This document shows, piece by piece, positions 25,861-38,064 of a stretch of DNA of 64,000 nucleotides. Origin of the DNA: Antedon bifida (Eukaryota > Echinodermata > Crinoidea > Comatulida > Antedonidae); contig OY727096.1 in assembly GCA_963402885.1 (NCBI GenBank), positions 22,983,820-23,047,819 of the forward strand, given 5' to 3'. A program made the position numbers and the translations under genes. The notes under the pieces were generated by a model, which ran no database searches, had not been told where the DNA came from, and saw nothing but the letters and a program-made list of their open reading frames with translations. The number at the start of each line of letters is the position of its first letter. The first letter of the stretch is position 1.

Positions 25861-26277
25861 GTTTCCAGTACGCGATACGGGTCTGGGATTTTCCAGATGA
25901 GATCATCTGGATAATATAATATACGTATCTATCGAATATTAAGTCGAATCGCTGTCTAGAACAAAAACTACCTTGTAGTTAGCATTTTACTCTTTCTTCT
26001 TCATCATGGCATCTTATAATTATGATGCGACGCATAAAATACAACTGAACTGAAGTCGATGATACACTATACAATACCCAGATCACCCTGTTTCAAATTT
26101 TAATTTATAAGTACTGTATACAAGATTTTGTGATCACATATAACATGAAAAATACATTTTTCTTAATACAGTAAATTATTTATATTTGACAATAACATGA
26201 CATGCTCTCCTCTTTTTCAACAGAAATGTCTATTTCAGATAGTATTGATAATCAGTCAATTAGAATACTCTGGTGTT
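25861..26277. other. Intergenic spacer between SNRNP48 and PYCR
   Basis: Short AT-rich spacer. Both genes are on the minus strand, so it contains the SNRNP48 upstream flank and the PYCR 3' UTR. Nothing else seen. Confidence 0.45.
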
Positions 26278-29252
26278 TTAATCCTTTGACATGCTTTCAG
26301 CTCTTTTAACACCAGCCTCTATTCCCGATATCAAACAGTCCCGAAATCCTCCCTTTTCCAAGGCATGGATTCCACGTATAGTTGCACCGTTAGGAGAGCA
26401 AATGTTATCTTTCAGTTGACCAGGATGTAGGCCTGTTTCCAAGATCATTTTCCCAGCACCCTGGAAGTGAATTTTGTTAAACATTAATATGTTGACTTTG
26501 TGTGACACAAATTTTGCGTATGTACGTATGATTGTGTTTTAAAAAATCAGGGTTTGTTTGCAACTATGCTTGATTACTTAAACATTGTCTCCACTGTGCA
26601 CAAATAGTCTGTTGTTTAATGACCCCTGCTTGTGGGAACTGGCACACAAAAGAGCTAGTTTGAAGAACTATTGCGCTGGGGACAGCTTGGCTAGCCGATA
26701 ACTGGTGCACAGAGGACAGATTGGCTAGCCCAAAGAACTGGTGCACATTGAACATATTGGCTAGTCCGAATAACTGGTGCACAGAGGAGAGAGATTGGCT
26801 AGTACAAAGTACTGGTAGAAAGAGGACAGATTGACAAGCCTAACATCGTTTTAGGAGACATTTCACACTGGGCTCTTACTAAATACAATTAGAAATAAAG
26901 TAGGCAAACTAAAAAATATAAATGATAAAAAAAATAATAAAAAAAATTTTAAAAAATCTTACAATCAAATTGTTGGCAGCAATCTTGATGGCAATATCTC
27001 TCTGCATTCCGACCATAACAGAGCCATCAGCTAAAGCATCTACAGCTGAGAATAACTAATAAACATCAACTTAAATTATGCAAGTTGTTCAAAATCATTT
27101 AACATAACACAGTAGGACCCCTATTCAGGGGAGACCTTCAGGGCCAAAAATAGTGTCCCCCAAATAGGGGTTGGTCGTAGTGGTAAACCATATATTGTCC
27201 CTCGTTCATTTTTTGGGAAAATATTCATTTAATATGGATATATTGATATAAATATACAACTTCTGAAATAAAAGAAATTAAATTAAAAATAAAGATAACT
27301 CACAAATGCAGGTACAGCTCCGCAGCATATCGCGGCAGCATTCATGAGTCGTTCTTGGATTTCAAAGCACATGCCGACCTTTGACAAAAAGAGCTCAACA
27401 AGTTGTTTGTCTAAATCAGTGACCAGACTGTTGCCACAGTAACTACTGACACCAGCCAATACTAAGCAGGGCGTTGAGGGCATCACTCGTATAACTCTGC
27501 ATTCTTTACCAATATTCTAAAAGAAAAATAAATGAATTTCCAAAAGAACAGGCACTACGGCCAACTCCTATTCAGCAGGGGAAACTTTTTTGGGTCCCGA
27601 AGGTGTCCCCTTAAATAGCGGGTTGTGTTCCTGTAGTAATTTTTTAACAGATTGCATTACATTGATATTTATTAGTTATTCTCTACATCATATGGCAATT
27701 TCACACCATACAGTTTTGAGCATGATCTAAACTTTTGAGCATGGTCTAAACTTTTGAGCATGGTCTAAAATTTGAGCATGGTCTAAACATTTGAGCATGG
27801 TCTGAACTGTTGAGTATGGTCTAAACTTTTGAGCATGGTCTAAACTTTTGAGCATGGTCTAACTGTTGAGCATGGTCTAAACTTTTGAGGATGGTCTAAA
27901 TTGTTGAGCATGCTCTAAACCTATGAGCATGGTCTAAACTGTTGAGCATGGTCTAAACTTTTGAGCATGGTCTAAACCTTTGAGCAAGGCCTAAACTTTT
28001 GAGCATGGTCTAAAATGTTGAGCATGGTCTAAACTGTTGAGCATGGTCTAAACTTTTGAGCATGGTCTAAAATTTTGAGCATGGTCTAAACTTTTGAGCA
28101 TGGTCTAAACTGTTGAGCATGGTCTAAACTGTTGAGCACGGTCTAAACTTTTGAGCATGGTCTAAACTGTTGAGCATGGTCTAAACTGTTGAGCATGGTC
28201 TAAACTGTTGAGCATGGTCTAAACTTTTGAGCATGGTCTAAACCTTTGAGCATGGTCTAAACTGTTGAGCATGGTCTAAACCTTTGAGCATGGTCTTAAT
28301 TAATGTAGTTGTTTACATCTTCAATAAATTTGATGTCCATTCCAGCGATGACAGAAACTAGTAGCTTGTCTTTTGTGACCTCAGATTTGACCTCTGCTAA
28401 TACATCACCAAGTTGGTAAGGCTTACAGGCTAAGAATACCATGTTACAATCTTTCATTACTTCACTATTCACATTTGTTGTCTTCATGCCTTTTTCCTAA
28501 AAAAAATTCAATGACACATAAAAGTTGGAATTATCTGATAAAACTCCCCGACTGCTGTAATAAAATGAAACTTATATATTCTATAACGGTGCTACCATGC
28601 TTTCACAGCTACTGAGATTTATCATCTTTAGGGTTAGGTTCAGACCACAGGCGATGATAAAAAAATCTGGGTAATGCAGAATTAATGCCAAAATGACTCT
28701 GAGCTAGCCTATTTAGTGTTTAACTTATTTTGAAACTTACTTGCCACTTTACAAGATTTTTATCACTTGGTGCACTTGCCATAACACGGTCAGCTGTTAC
28801 AAGACCTGTAGCAATATAAACAATAATTGTACATTAAAACGTCTTTTTTAACCACAATGTAGTCCAGGTTCTAGATGGCGATTCAACTTTTTTTAAATAA
28901 ATAAATATTATGGCACACATGGCGTTTCATACGTATAATATAAACATGCTGTTTCAATAATTATGGTGTCATGTCTTGCCTAAGCACATACTTAACATCA
29001 AACAAGTCTAATAACTAGGCCTAAGCCTAATGAATGAGGCACCCTGCTTCCTCTCACGCATAAGCACCGGGACCATGGCCTAGCCTATCGTGTAGCCTAC
29101 TGCAGCGTGGCTCTCAGCTCTCTCAAGTCATCAAAGTCGATCGTCGATCGGTAGATTTCACACGCACCTGTTTTTACGAATCCAAACGCCATGGCTTGGG
29201 CCATATTACCAGCACCAATAAACCCAAGCTGGACCTTTTCTAATTCAGACAT
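26278..29252 (-). CDS. PYCR3: Pyrroline-5-carboxylate reductase, PYCR3-like
   Basis: NAD(P)H-dependent enzyme of the last step of proline synthesis (P5C to proline). Six exons in transcript order: 29252-29168, 28805-28741, 28496-28317, 27516-27304, 27055-26963, 26460-26278; 819 nt, 272 aa (human PYCR3 274). The Rossmann motif is [12 protein letters not shown] (residues 10-21). [10 protein letters not shown] after the first intron resembles PYCR3 more than PYCR1/2. The family signature [20 protein letters not shown] is at 227-246 and includes Thr239 at the catalytic threonine position. The normally well-conserved TGLSGSGPAY loop reads [13 protein letters not shown] (169-181). That departure may mean altered activity or merely lineage divergence. 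No mitochondrial presequence is seen, which fits a cytosolic PYCR3. Assignment to the family is firm; the paralogue less so. Confidence 0.9.
26650..26845. repeat. 34-38-bp degenerate tandem repeat in a PYCR intron
   Basis: ggctag recurs at 26689, 26723, 26759 and 26797, in units containing aactggtgcacagaggac and ttggctag. Period 34-38 bp, diverged. It lies in the last intron. Confidence 0.85.
27108..27190. repeat. Dispersed repeat (cctattcagggg ... gtcccc family)
   Basis: aggacccctattcaggggag ... gtgtcccccaaataggggtt. Related sequences occur at 27555-27640 and at 58370-58510 in a RIF1 intron, so this is an interspersed family of unknown type. Confidence 0.6.
27555..27640. repeat. Dispersed repeat, second copy
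   Basis: ccaactcctattcagcaggg ... gggtcccgaaggtgtcccct. Same family as 27108-27190, in the adjacent PYCR intron. Confidence 0.6.
27714..28300. repeat. 19-bp minisatellite in a PYCR intron
   Basis: About 30 copies of gagcatggtctaaactttt with variable last bases (tttt, gttg, cctt). It ends only 17 bp from the donor of the third coding exon (28317). On the transcript strand each unit carries a tttag word. Confidence 0.97.
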
Positions 29253-30989
29253 ATTTAATTAATTATTATTAATCGTTACACAATCAATAGAGTTTTCAGA
29301 TTTAGTCACGGATTTAGTGAATCCAGTCCAGTATCTTCCACGACAACCGGTACCAGCACACCAGGGCGAATACCTGTAATAACAAAATGCGAGTCAGCGA
29401 GGCATGTGAGGCATCGGACGAAACCAAAGAAACAGATTACTGCACCTGAAAACGAGGCATCGACTTACCAGGCACTATTGTATTACTATTATTCCTCAAA
29501 CTTTGCAATGGTAATTCAACAAACTGCAGAAAACAACATATTTAAATTAATGATATAACGTGTTCAATAATAATAATATCCTGGTCTTAAATATCCAGAT
29601 CAGTCTATATTAGAACGAAAATCAGCCTAGGTCAGGAGTAAACTATTGCTTGTACCCTTCAAAAAAATAATTAAAAAAAAAAATGTTTTATTTACAATAC
29701 TACAATCAATTTTGAGATTCCAAATAATTGTGTTTTCCCCATGGTAACGTGGTTCACGCCGGGTCGTTTTGCCCTGATGGGGAGGGTCATCCCCTAATTT
29801 TCCACATGAATGCACTGTTCTCAAGTTTTCATGTCTTACAAAATCAGTTTTCAAAAGTTCTAATGAAAGCAGCATAAGATTAATTTTTATAAATTATTCA
29901 ATAAAAAGTTCGGAACTTGTCCAAACGTGAGGGCGCACTGATTGTCACTCTATCATCGTCCATTTTTCAGAGTGTCTATTTTAAAGATTGCATGTCCAAT
30001 GATTTAGATATGCTTTCCCAGTCCGGGAATAGTATGAAAATTAATTTCATTTTTAATAAAAAATTTATTATCCTACAATGAAGAGTATGTGACACTGTAT
30101 TTAAGTTGAAATAATAATTTGTTGTGATGTTTAATAATTAGAGGCCTATACAGGTCTAGGCCTACATAGCATATTTACATAAAAACACTGTTTTTTGCTT
30201 TCGTTTGTGAGATTCACGCTCACCTTTATTTCCATTCTTTATTACAACATTTCATCATAATCATTATAATGTATGTCATGCCATTGTATTACATTTCATG
30301 TTAATACATATCTTTTTAGATACAACATAAAATATATAAGAAGAAAATAAAAAGAACAAATTACCGGTAATTAAATTAACTTTTCATCAATAAAAATTAA
30401 AAATTAACTTCAGCAATTGGCACGAATTTTAATATTATTATAAAATATTATATTAATTACAATAATTACATTACAATAATTCAACTAAAAATAAACTTGA
30501 TAATTACAGACTGAAAAATACGTACAAAAACGTAGTACAACATACAATTGCTAGTAAGCACTAACAGTATACATTAACAAGTCACAACCAAATTAATGGG
30601 AGAAAAAAAAGGGTATATGCTTGAAAATATATCATATATAATTCGCAATTATTATATCCAATAGCATGTCATTGATATCATGTTACCCACAATGAATACT
30701 TTATTATTATCCGCATCAGCTCTTGGTTGTCACGTCACGCGTATGATTCATACATTGTATGATCCGCGGTCAGCCTATTATCTAAGAAGTTGATTAAGAA
30801 TGAAGTGATATGTGTATTCAAGATTAACAAGACATTGTTTTACAGTTTTGTAAAGGTACAATTATTATATTATGTTGCATGCAATCTTTGGATTACAGAC
30901 GCAAATCTATTGAGAATGAAAATGTGTCACTTGCTACGAGCTGCGTTCATATAGAATTGAGACCAGGCATTATCAGTAAGATTATTAAA
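29253..30989. other. Intergenic DNA between PYCR and NLR1
   Basis: The left end should contain the PYCR promoter and 5' UTR. 29690-29875 is a coding-like island described separately. From about 29990 the sequence (tagatatgctttcccagtcc) resembles 39472 onward, 3' of NLR2, so the NLR duplication includes 3' flank. Confidence 0.45.
29690..29875 (-). other. Unrecognised coding-like island
   Basis: An open frame on the minus strand, GC-richer than its surroundings. It contains the charged segment HSCGKLGDDPPHQGKTTRRE. Composition and hydrophilic residues look protein-like, but there is no clear start, splice site or recognised domain. It could be a gene or transposon fragment. Confidence 0.25.
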
Positions 30990-33900
30990 TTAAAAATAAA
31001 AATCTATTTCTCTCTTTGAAGATTCTGTGATCATGTGATTTATTACGTCACCTGATAGATTGCAATTCTTCATCCAAATCGCCCTCAGCTTAGGAGACAT
31101 AAGCAATAAAGAACCCAGTAAAGTACCATCGATGTTGTGGAGGTCATTACCAGAGATAACGAGAAACTCTAATGCTAAAATTACTCGTTTATCTGAACAC
31201 TCTTGAATCATGCTATTTATTATGTCATCTGATAGATTGCAATTACTCATGTCAAGCCTCCACAGTTTAGGAGACATAATCAAGAAAGATCCTAGTAAAG
31301 TACCATCAATGTTGTAGAGATTATTTCCAGAGATATCGAGCGAATATAATGCTAATTGAACTCGTTTATCTGAACACTCTTGAATCATGTGATTTATTAC
31401 GTTACCTGATAGATTGCAATTTAACATATCAAGCGAATTCAGTTCAGGAGACATAATCAATAAAGAACCCAGTAAAGTACCATCAATTTTGTCGAGCTTA
31501 TTACCCGAGATAACCAGAAATGCTAGTGCTAATTGAACTCGTTTATCTGAACACTCTTGAATCATGTGATTGATTACATCACCTGATAGATTCTGAATCG
31601 TAATTTTCTTACATTTAGCTTCAATGCCTAAAATATGTGCAATAACTCTTCCCTTGCACTCCAATGCCATCTTACTACAAAATGTATTTAAAGTGTTACT
31701 CTCTTCAATAATAGAAAACAATTCTTTGTCAACATATTCCATGCAATAAAGTTGCATAATTAGATGTACGAAATGCTCAATACAATGTACACCTGGACTA
31801 AGGTGATCAATAAACATTCTTATTGAAATAGATATATCATCCATATGGTTTTTTAGTTCTAAATCTTTGCTTTTCATGTAATGAATTAATGCATTTACCA
31901 CGGCATCTTTATCTTTTTTTTTTAACAAATTTAAATTACTCGGCAGAGACCGATATGTTGATAACTCATTTGTAATACAATGCCTTAACAGTTTATCAGC
32001 ATTAACACCAAGAAAACCAATTGCAAACTCTTTCGCCATCTTTATATGCCTACTCTCTCTTATCATTGCCCATTCATCATCATCCAATGGTGTAAGCAAT
32101 TGTCCTACATCTTCTGTGTATTTATTCTCCATTCCTTCACTTTCACATAATTTGAACAAATAAAATCCTACCAATGACTCTACTATCAACTTGTGAGGAG
32201 GCATAAAAATATTATCAAAGTTAGATTTTGAAATTGGTGCTTCTTCATAAACGAATCCCAGTTTTACGGCCATGTCAATCATATCTGTTTCAGAATGTGT
32301 ATCATTCAAATCGTTTATGTTTATTGAAAGCTTATTTACTTTTAAGCTTTTATACATACATTTTCCTAACAAAATCATAGCCTTTACATAATTGGCTGGT
32401 GTTTCTTCAAATTCAGAAATCTTTTGAACTTTTTCTTGAGTGTCTTTAAACTTTTGTTTGTTAATAAATTGATTCAAAATACTACGAAATATTTCCTTAA
32501 AAAGGTCCGTTTTATTTTCAGAAAGACGTTGATAGTCTTCCCATAGAATACAGATTGAAAGAAGTAACATTGGATTTTTGCACATAGAATATGCCTCTTG
32601 ATGTTTTCTTTCATGCCAAAATATGTCAATATATGTATCTAATTCCTCTCTAAGAGATTCTCCTAAGTGTGGTTTTTTAAAATACCCAAAGTATCTATCA
32701 ATATATTTTCCTATGCTCTCTTCATTAAATCCATTAACTCTTACATGTACGTTACACTCTTTTATGAATTCATCTATGTTTTCTGGACGTGAAGTAAGTA
32801 TCACAGTACTCTTCCCTAAGTTGTTCTTTCTGAAGAGACTAATTAAGCTTTGATTATTAAACCGTAATTCATCTAACCCATCTAACAACAAGACAAGTTT
32901 ATCATCATGGGAGAATAGAAAATCTAAAATCAACTCTGAATCTTTTGGAAGTTTTAGGTGTCTGTTGAAATCTTTCATATCCAGTTGCTTTTTAATCAGA
33001 TCTAAGATGTCATCTTGTTCTTCTAACTGTCTTACACTTAAAAAAAATACAATTTTACCTTCAAATACTTTAAATGATTTGCCAGTAGCCCAGTTGTATG
33101 ATAAATACCTTAACATAGTAGTTTTACCAATACCTCCCTCACCGTCAATGAGAACTTTACATTCTGGTGTGGAATCGATAACATTTATCATTTTTTCTAA
33201 AGTTGTTGGTTTGCAGCCCTCGTTGTTTTGAGTTTCTTTGAGTAGTTCCATATCTGTGAACATCTGCGAAATATCAACTTTGTATCTTTCCCGCATTATT
33301 TCTGGCGTAAATCTACAGTCTTTGCTACACAAGTGCTTTTGTTTTTTAACCAGATACTCTTCTATTTTTTCTAAATTCAGATAAAATAATTTAGTTAAAA
33401 TCGTATATTTAATCTTATTTAATAATTAATATAAAAAATAAATAACGTACACATTATTTGATTGCACTGTACAGTATTATCAAAGATCTTTGGTAGTGTC
33501 ACATCTTTAGTAATAAGATCTTTGGTATTATTCAATTACATTTATAGAGGGCGACAGACACAAACTAATCAGAAATAGACTATCATCATGACTTTGACTT
33601 TACCACCGAAATCATATCCATGATACATGATGTAGAAGCTGATATATGAGCAAAAATCTGTATTTTATGGCGGCCATTTTAAATCCAAAATGGCGGCTTT
33701 CCTCGGGCCAGATAAATTGGAACAGTTGAGAAACACTTAGGGATACTACGTCATGGTTTAATAAATAGTAATAAAAAGGATATTTTTACTTCGTTTGAAT
33801 AGAAGATGAGTATTCGATATAAATCAAACTACCACCATGATAAACTTTTGGTTCAGGTGTAAGTAACTAACCTGTTTCTGATTTAACCTCTTTTTGCATT

Positions 33901-35295
33901 CCTTGTTCATTCCTACTGGTTATCGCCACTTCTACTGTTAAATAAATAAACAAGAAAAATATGATATATGATATTAATTCCATGAAGCCAACGATTGGAA
34001 ACATAAATTCAGAAAAATTGTATTGTCATTTTGTTTATAAGAATTATAATTCAGCAGAAAGAAGAATAATAATAACTATTATTATTTGAACACACAATTA
34101 GGTTCATTGATTAATTTTTATTTGGTCAAAATAATTGTCAACATGTATACAAGACAACAACAAAAAATACACATAAAATAGAGTTAAAATGGTATAAGTG
34201 CAATAAAACAATAATTAAAAAAAAATTAGAAATCGTGAGTTAGAATATTGAAAATACAGTCATAAAAGATATAGTAAAATAAGTTTAATAAGGTATAAAA
34301 ATACATAACAAATTTAATGTATAAATAAATAAAAACCTGGTTAGAAAATGTTGAGTTGATTTGGCAACTTAAAAAGGTGTATTTTTTTTTATTTATTGTT
34401 ATTTTATTTGCTGTTTCTAGTTGTACAGTACTCAAAATCTGCATAGTTAAAATAAATAAATAAAAAAAAAACAAATTTGTTTATTTAGAAAACATGATCA
34501 AATGGCAAAAGTCAAAATGGGAGCCAGATTTTGGAATTGTTCTGGTTTTTTCCAAATAGTAATTATGTTTACCTACCTTTAGTCAGCGATGTTACGGCTA
34601 GCTTTCTGAGATTTTTAATAAATTCTTCCAGATTTTTGTTACAAAGAATTTGTCTATGTTCCAAATTCATGATCATACTCCAAGCATCTTTATAATTCTT
34701 TACAGGGGTATTGTACAGTCCATCAATTCTTGCAACATCATCTTGTGTCAGTCCATTTCCAAAATCTACAATTTGTAGTCGATATCGAGTAAACTTTGTA
34801 ATTGTAACTTCTCTAACGTTGAGAAGACATTGTTGAAGACCTTTGATGACACCAAACTGCTGGGTTACTTTTATTGTCTCATACAGTAACGCAAGATTAT
34901 CTGAACTTAAATTTCCAGAATTTCTCAATTCATTCAGTAAGTCTAACGTTGTCTTGGCTTTGTCTATGTTTGCTACTGCAATCAAATCTGCATATAAAAC
35001 TTTCAGCTGTCTGAGTAGGTCACGATCATCGTACCACGTTGAGATTGTAGTTAAAGTCAGGTTAAAATTTAAATCTACATCTTAAAAAATGGAAAAATAA
35101 GAAAATTAGAAGAAAGGGATACTATGTCATGTTATGGTTTAATAAATATTAATAAAAGGATATTTTTACTTCGTTTGGTCATAAGATTAGAAGATGAGTA
35201 TTCGATATAAATCAAACGAAAATAAATGAAATAAAATGAAATACACAATGCAATGCAACACAAAATACTTTTTATTTTCCATTACCTGTGGCCAT
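30990..35295 (-). CDS. NLR1: DED-like/NACHT/LRR receptor
   Basis: Putative cytosolic innate-immune NOD-like receptor of 985 aa. Four exons in transcript order: 35295-35286 (atggccacag), 35080-34577, 33934-33872, 33370-30990; all internal junctions are phase 1. Residues 4 to about 171 are helical and death-effector-like (DLLNELRNSGNLSSDNLALL), with a second similar bundle ending LEHRQILCNKNLEEFIKNL. A 21-residue linker exon follows. In the NACHT domain the Walker A is GEGGIGKTT (269-277), the Walker B LLLDGLDEL (about 353-361) and the sensor-like motif VILTSRP. HKLIVESLVGFYL sits where NACHT proteins have their conserved C-terminal block. Three two-LRR units (about 57 residues each; ISGNxLxxIDGTLLGSLL, then NLSGDVINHM) fill 780-985. 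No transmembrane segment. The ten-base first exon matches NLR2 exactly in structure. DED versus another death fold is inference. Confidence 0.88.
33741..33829. repeat. NLR1 intron repeat, copy A
   Basis: gggatactacgtcatggttt ... atgagtattcgatataaatc recurs in direct orientation at 35118-35219 in the first NLR1 intron. It probably marks past duplication of an exon-intron unit. Confidence 0.8.
35118..35219. repeat. NLR1 intron repeat, copy B
   Basis: gggatactatgtcatgttat ... atgagtattcgatataaatc; partner of 33741-33829 with about 13 extra bases. It lies between the ten-base first exon and the DED-like exon. Confidence 0.8.
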
Positions 35296-35931
35296 GTTGT
35301 CAACTCAATCTTCTGTCTTAATTCCTGAAAACAACACATTTAGAATACATAACCTCAAGCTGTTTAAGAACAAACTTTTGTTTGTAAAAAGTCAAATCGA
35401 TTCTTGCAATCAAAATATTCATAACATTTGAATTTAATAAATCATGACTTGATTCTTAAAGTTAATTTAGTATTACCACATTTTCTGACACACACAATTA
35501 TTTTAAATGATGAAAGGGGAAGAAATCAGATGGGGCCTGATTCTCACCGCCTTTGTATGAAATCAATATTTAAAAATAACTGCTAGTGTATCTTAGTAAA
35601 TTTATATTTTAATGGTAAATTATATTTAAATTCAAATTAATATAAATATTTGTAATAACATGTATAGATTAAGAAGTACGGGACGCCGTCTCGTATTCGT
35701 AATAACTGTATTTATGTTGACATAATCATTTATGTCCCGAACGACGCCCCATGCCAGAATAACATTGCTGGTTCACATAACAGTATTGTCATGTAGTCTA
35801 GGACCTGGGTCAGATTTGTATGCATTTAATTTAGGAGAGATTATCTCAACTGTTATAGGATAATTTGACCCCAAGGAACAACAGGGGATATGTGCCAAAT
35901 TTGCTATCCGGGGCGAACATGCCCAAAACCG

Positions 35932-35944
35932 GGGTCAAAGGTTA
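35932..35944 (+). promoter_or_regulatory. DR1-like nuclear receptor site
   Basis: GGGTCAAAGGTTA, one mismatch from a DR1 (two AGGTCA-type half-sites, spacing 1). One of four in the foldback element. Function not shown. Confidence 0.3.
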
Positions 35945-36074
35945 AAAATGTGTGGTTCTTAAATCTCGACAACCACTTGTCGATTTGGTTTTGGTGTCAA
36001 ATTGTTCAGAATATACATATTTATATTCGGTCTAACACAACTTTTAGTGAAAAAATGACCGGAAATGCTTTTAC

Positions 36075-36087
36075 TGACCTTTGACCC
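36075..36087 (-). promoter_or_regulatory. DR1 nuclear receptor site
   Basis: TGACCTTTGACCC, the complement of GGGTCAAAGGTCA. It fits the RXR/HNF4/COUP-type DR1 consensus and is repeated at 36611 and, inverted, at 38052. Confidence 0.35.
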
Positions 36088-36610
36088 AAAAATGACCAAA
36101 AACACATTTTCGGGTTAAATTATTCTTTAAAATGCAAATGGACAAACTGTATGGTATCAAATAAAAGCATACACAATATGCTACCCATTGCTATCAAACT
36201 TGTATTGAAAAAATTTAATTATGAAGCTAATTGTATGGAAAATGTGCATATTTTGATTACTTCTATAGAAAAAATGAATATTTGGTAGCGTAATTGTTAT
36301 GTTTATTTATATAATATTAAATAATTTAAGTGTTTGGAAAAACTATTTGGTATCAATTGAAAGCCCATAAAATATTCTATCCATTGCTACCCAACTTGTA
36401 TTAAAAATCTGTAATTATGATGCTAATTTTGTTAAAAATGTGCATATTTTATTATTTTTTAACAAAAATGAGTATATTAAATAGTGTAAATGTATTTTGG
36501 TTTATTTATAATATTAAATAATTCAAATGTTCTTTTGGTGTCAAATTATTAAGAATATACATATTGACATTCACAACTTTTAGCGAAAAAATGACCGGAA
36601 ATGCTTCTAC

Positions 36611-36623
36611 TGACCTTTGACCC
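36611..36623 (-). promoter_or_regulatory. DR1 nuclear receptor site
   Basis: TGACCTTTGACCC again, in the internally duplicated part of the left arm of the foldback element. Confidence 0.35.
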
Positions 36624-38051
36624 CAAAATGACCAAAAACACATTTTCGGGTTAAATTATTCTTTAAAATGCAAATGGACAAACTGTATGGTATCAAGTAA
36701 AAGCATACACAATATGCTACCCATTGCTATCAAACTTGTATTGAAAAATTTTAATTACGAAGCTAATTGTATGGAAAATGTGCATATTTTGATTACTTCT
36801 ATAGAAAAAATGAATATTTGGTAGCGTAATTGTTATGTTTAAAAATATTCTATCCATTGCTACCCAACTTGTACTGAAAATCTAATTACGATATTTAAAA
36901 AAAAAAATGTGCATATTTTATTAATTTTTAACAAAAATGAGTACTGTATACTGTACGTAAGTGCAAGTAGTGTAAATTTATTTTGGTTTTTTGTATAATA
37001 AATCAATATTTTTTAGGTTTATTGAACTATGTTACATATCAAGCCAATCAAATGCTATCCAATTGAATTGTAAAGTTAAAATTATAAAGCTAATTTAGAA
37101 ATTTTTATATATTTTGGTTTATTATACATTTAATTCTAGTGTTTTAAATAACTAATTGGTATCAAATTAAACCCCATAAAACATGCTACCTAGTACATAC
37201 ATATTATCCAATATGTATTGAAAATGAATCTTTTGTTTTTAAATATAGAATTATATAATATTATAAATAAACCAAAATAAATTTACACTACTTACTGTAT
37301 ACTCATTTTTTTCAACAAAAAAGAATATTTTCAAAAAAGTCATAATTGAAGATTTTCAATACAAGTTGGGTACCAATGGATAGTATATTGTATGGGGTTT
37401 TATTACTTATACCAAATATAACGCTAGAATTATTTAAACCAAAATAAATTTACACTAATTTATACTCATTTTTTACTAAAGTTAATAAAATATGCACATT
37501 TTCCAAAAATAGCATCACATAATTAAACATTTTCAATACAAGTTGGGTAGCTATGAATAGCATATTTTATGTGCTTTCCTTTGATACCAAATATGTCTTC
37601 CAAACATTTGAATTATTTAATATCATAAATATTAAAACCAAAATACATTTACACTATCTAGTATACTCATTTGTGTCAAAAAAACAATAAAATATGCACA
37701 TTTTTTACAAAATTAGCATCATAATTACAGATTTTTATTACAAGTTGGGTAGCAATGGATAGAATATTTTATGGGCTTTCATTTGATACCAAATAGTTCT
37801 TCCAAACACTTAAATTATTTGATATTATATAAATAAACATAACAATTACGCTACCTAATATTCATTTTTTGTATAAAAGTAATCAAAATATGCACATTTT
37901 CCATACAATTAGCTTCATAATTAAGAATTTTCAATACAAGTTGGGAAGCAATGAGTAGCATATTGTGTATGCTTTCATTTGATACCATACAGTTTGTCCA
38001 TTGCCATTTTAAAGAATAATTTAACCAGAAAATGTGTTTTTGGTCATTTTT

Positions 38052-38064
38052 GGGTCAAAGGTCA
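38052..38064 (+). promoter_or_regulatory. DR1 nuclear receptor site
   Basis: GGGTCAAAGGTCA in the right arm of the foldback element, the inverted counterpart of the site at 36075. Confidence 0.35.

Noticed and set aside
27714-28300. CRISPR-like array
   Set aside because: The units are contiguous 19-bp repeats with no unique spacers, in an animal gene intron. It is a minisatellite.
30990-33332. NLR1 as a single-exon gene or pseudogene starting at TTG
   Set aside because: Upstream phase-1 exons supply an ATG start and a DED-like domain, matching the NLR2 structure; no internal stop.
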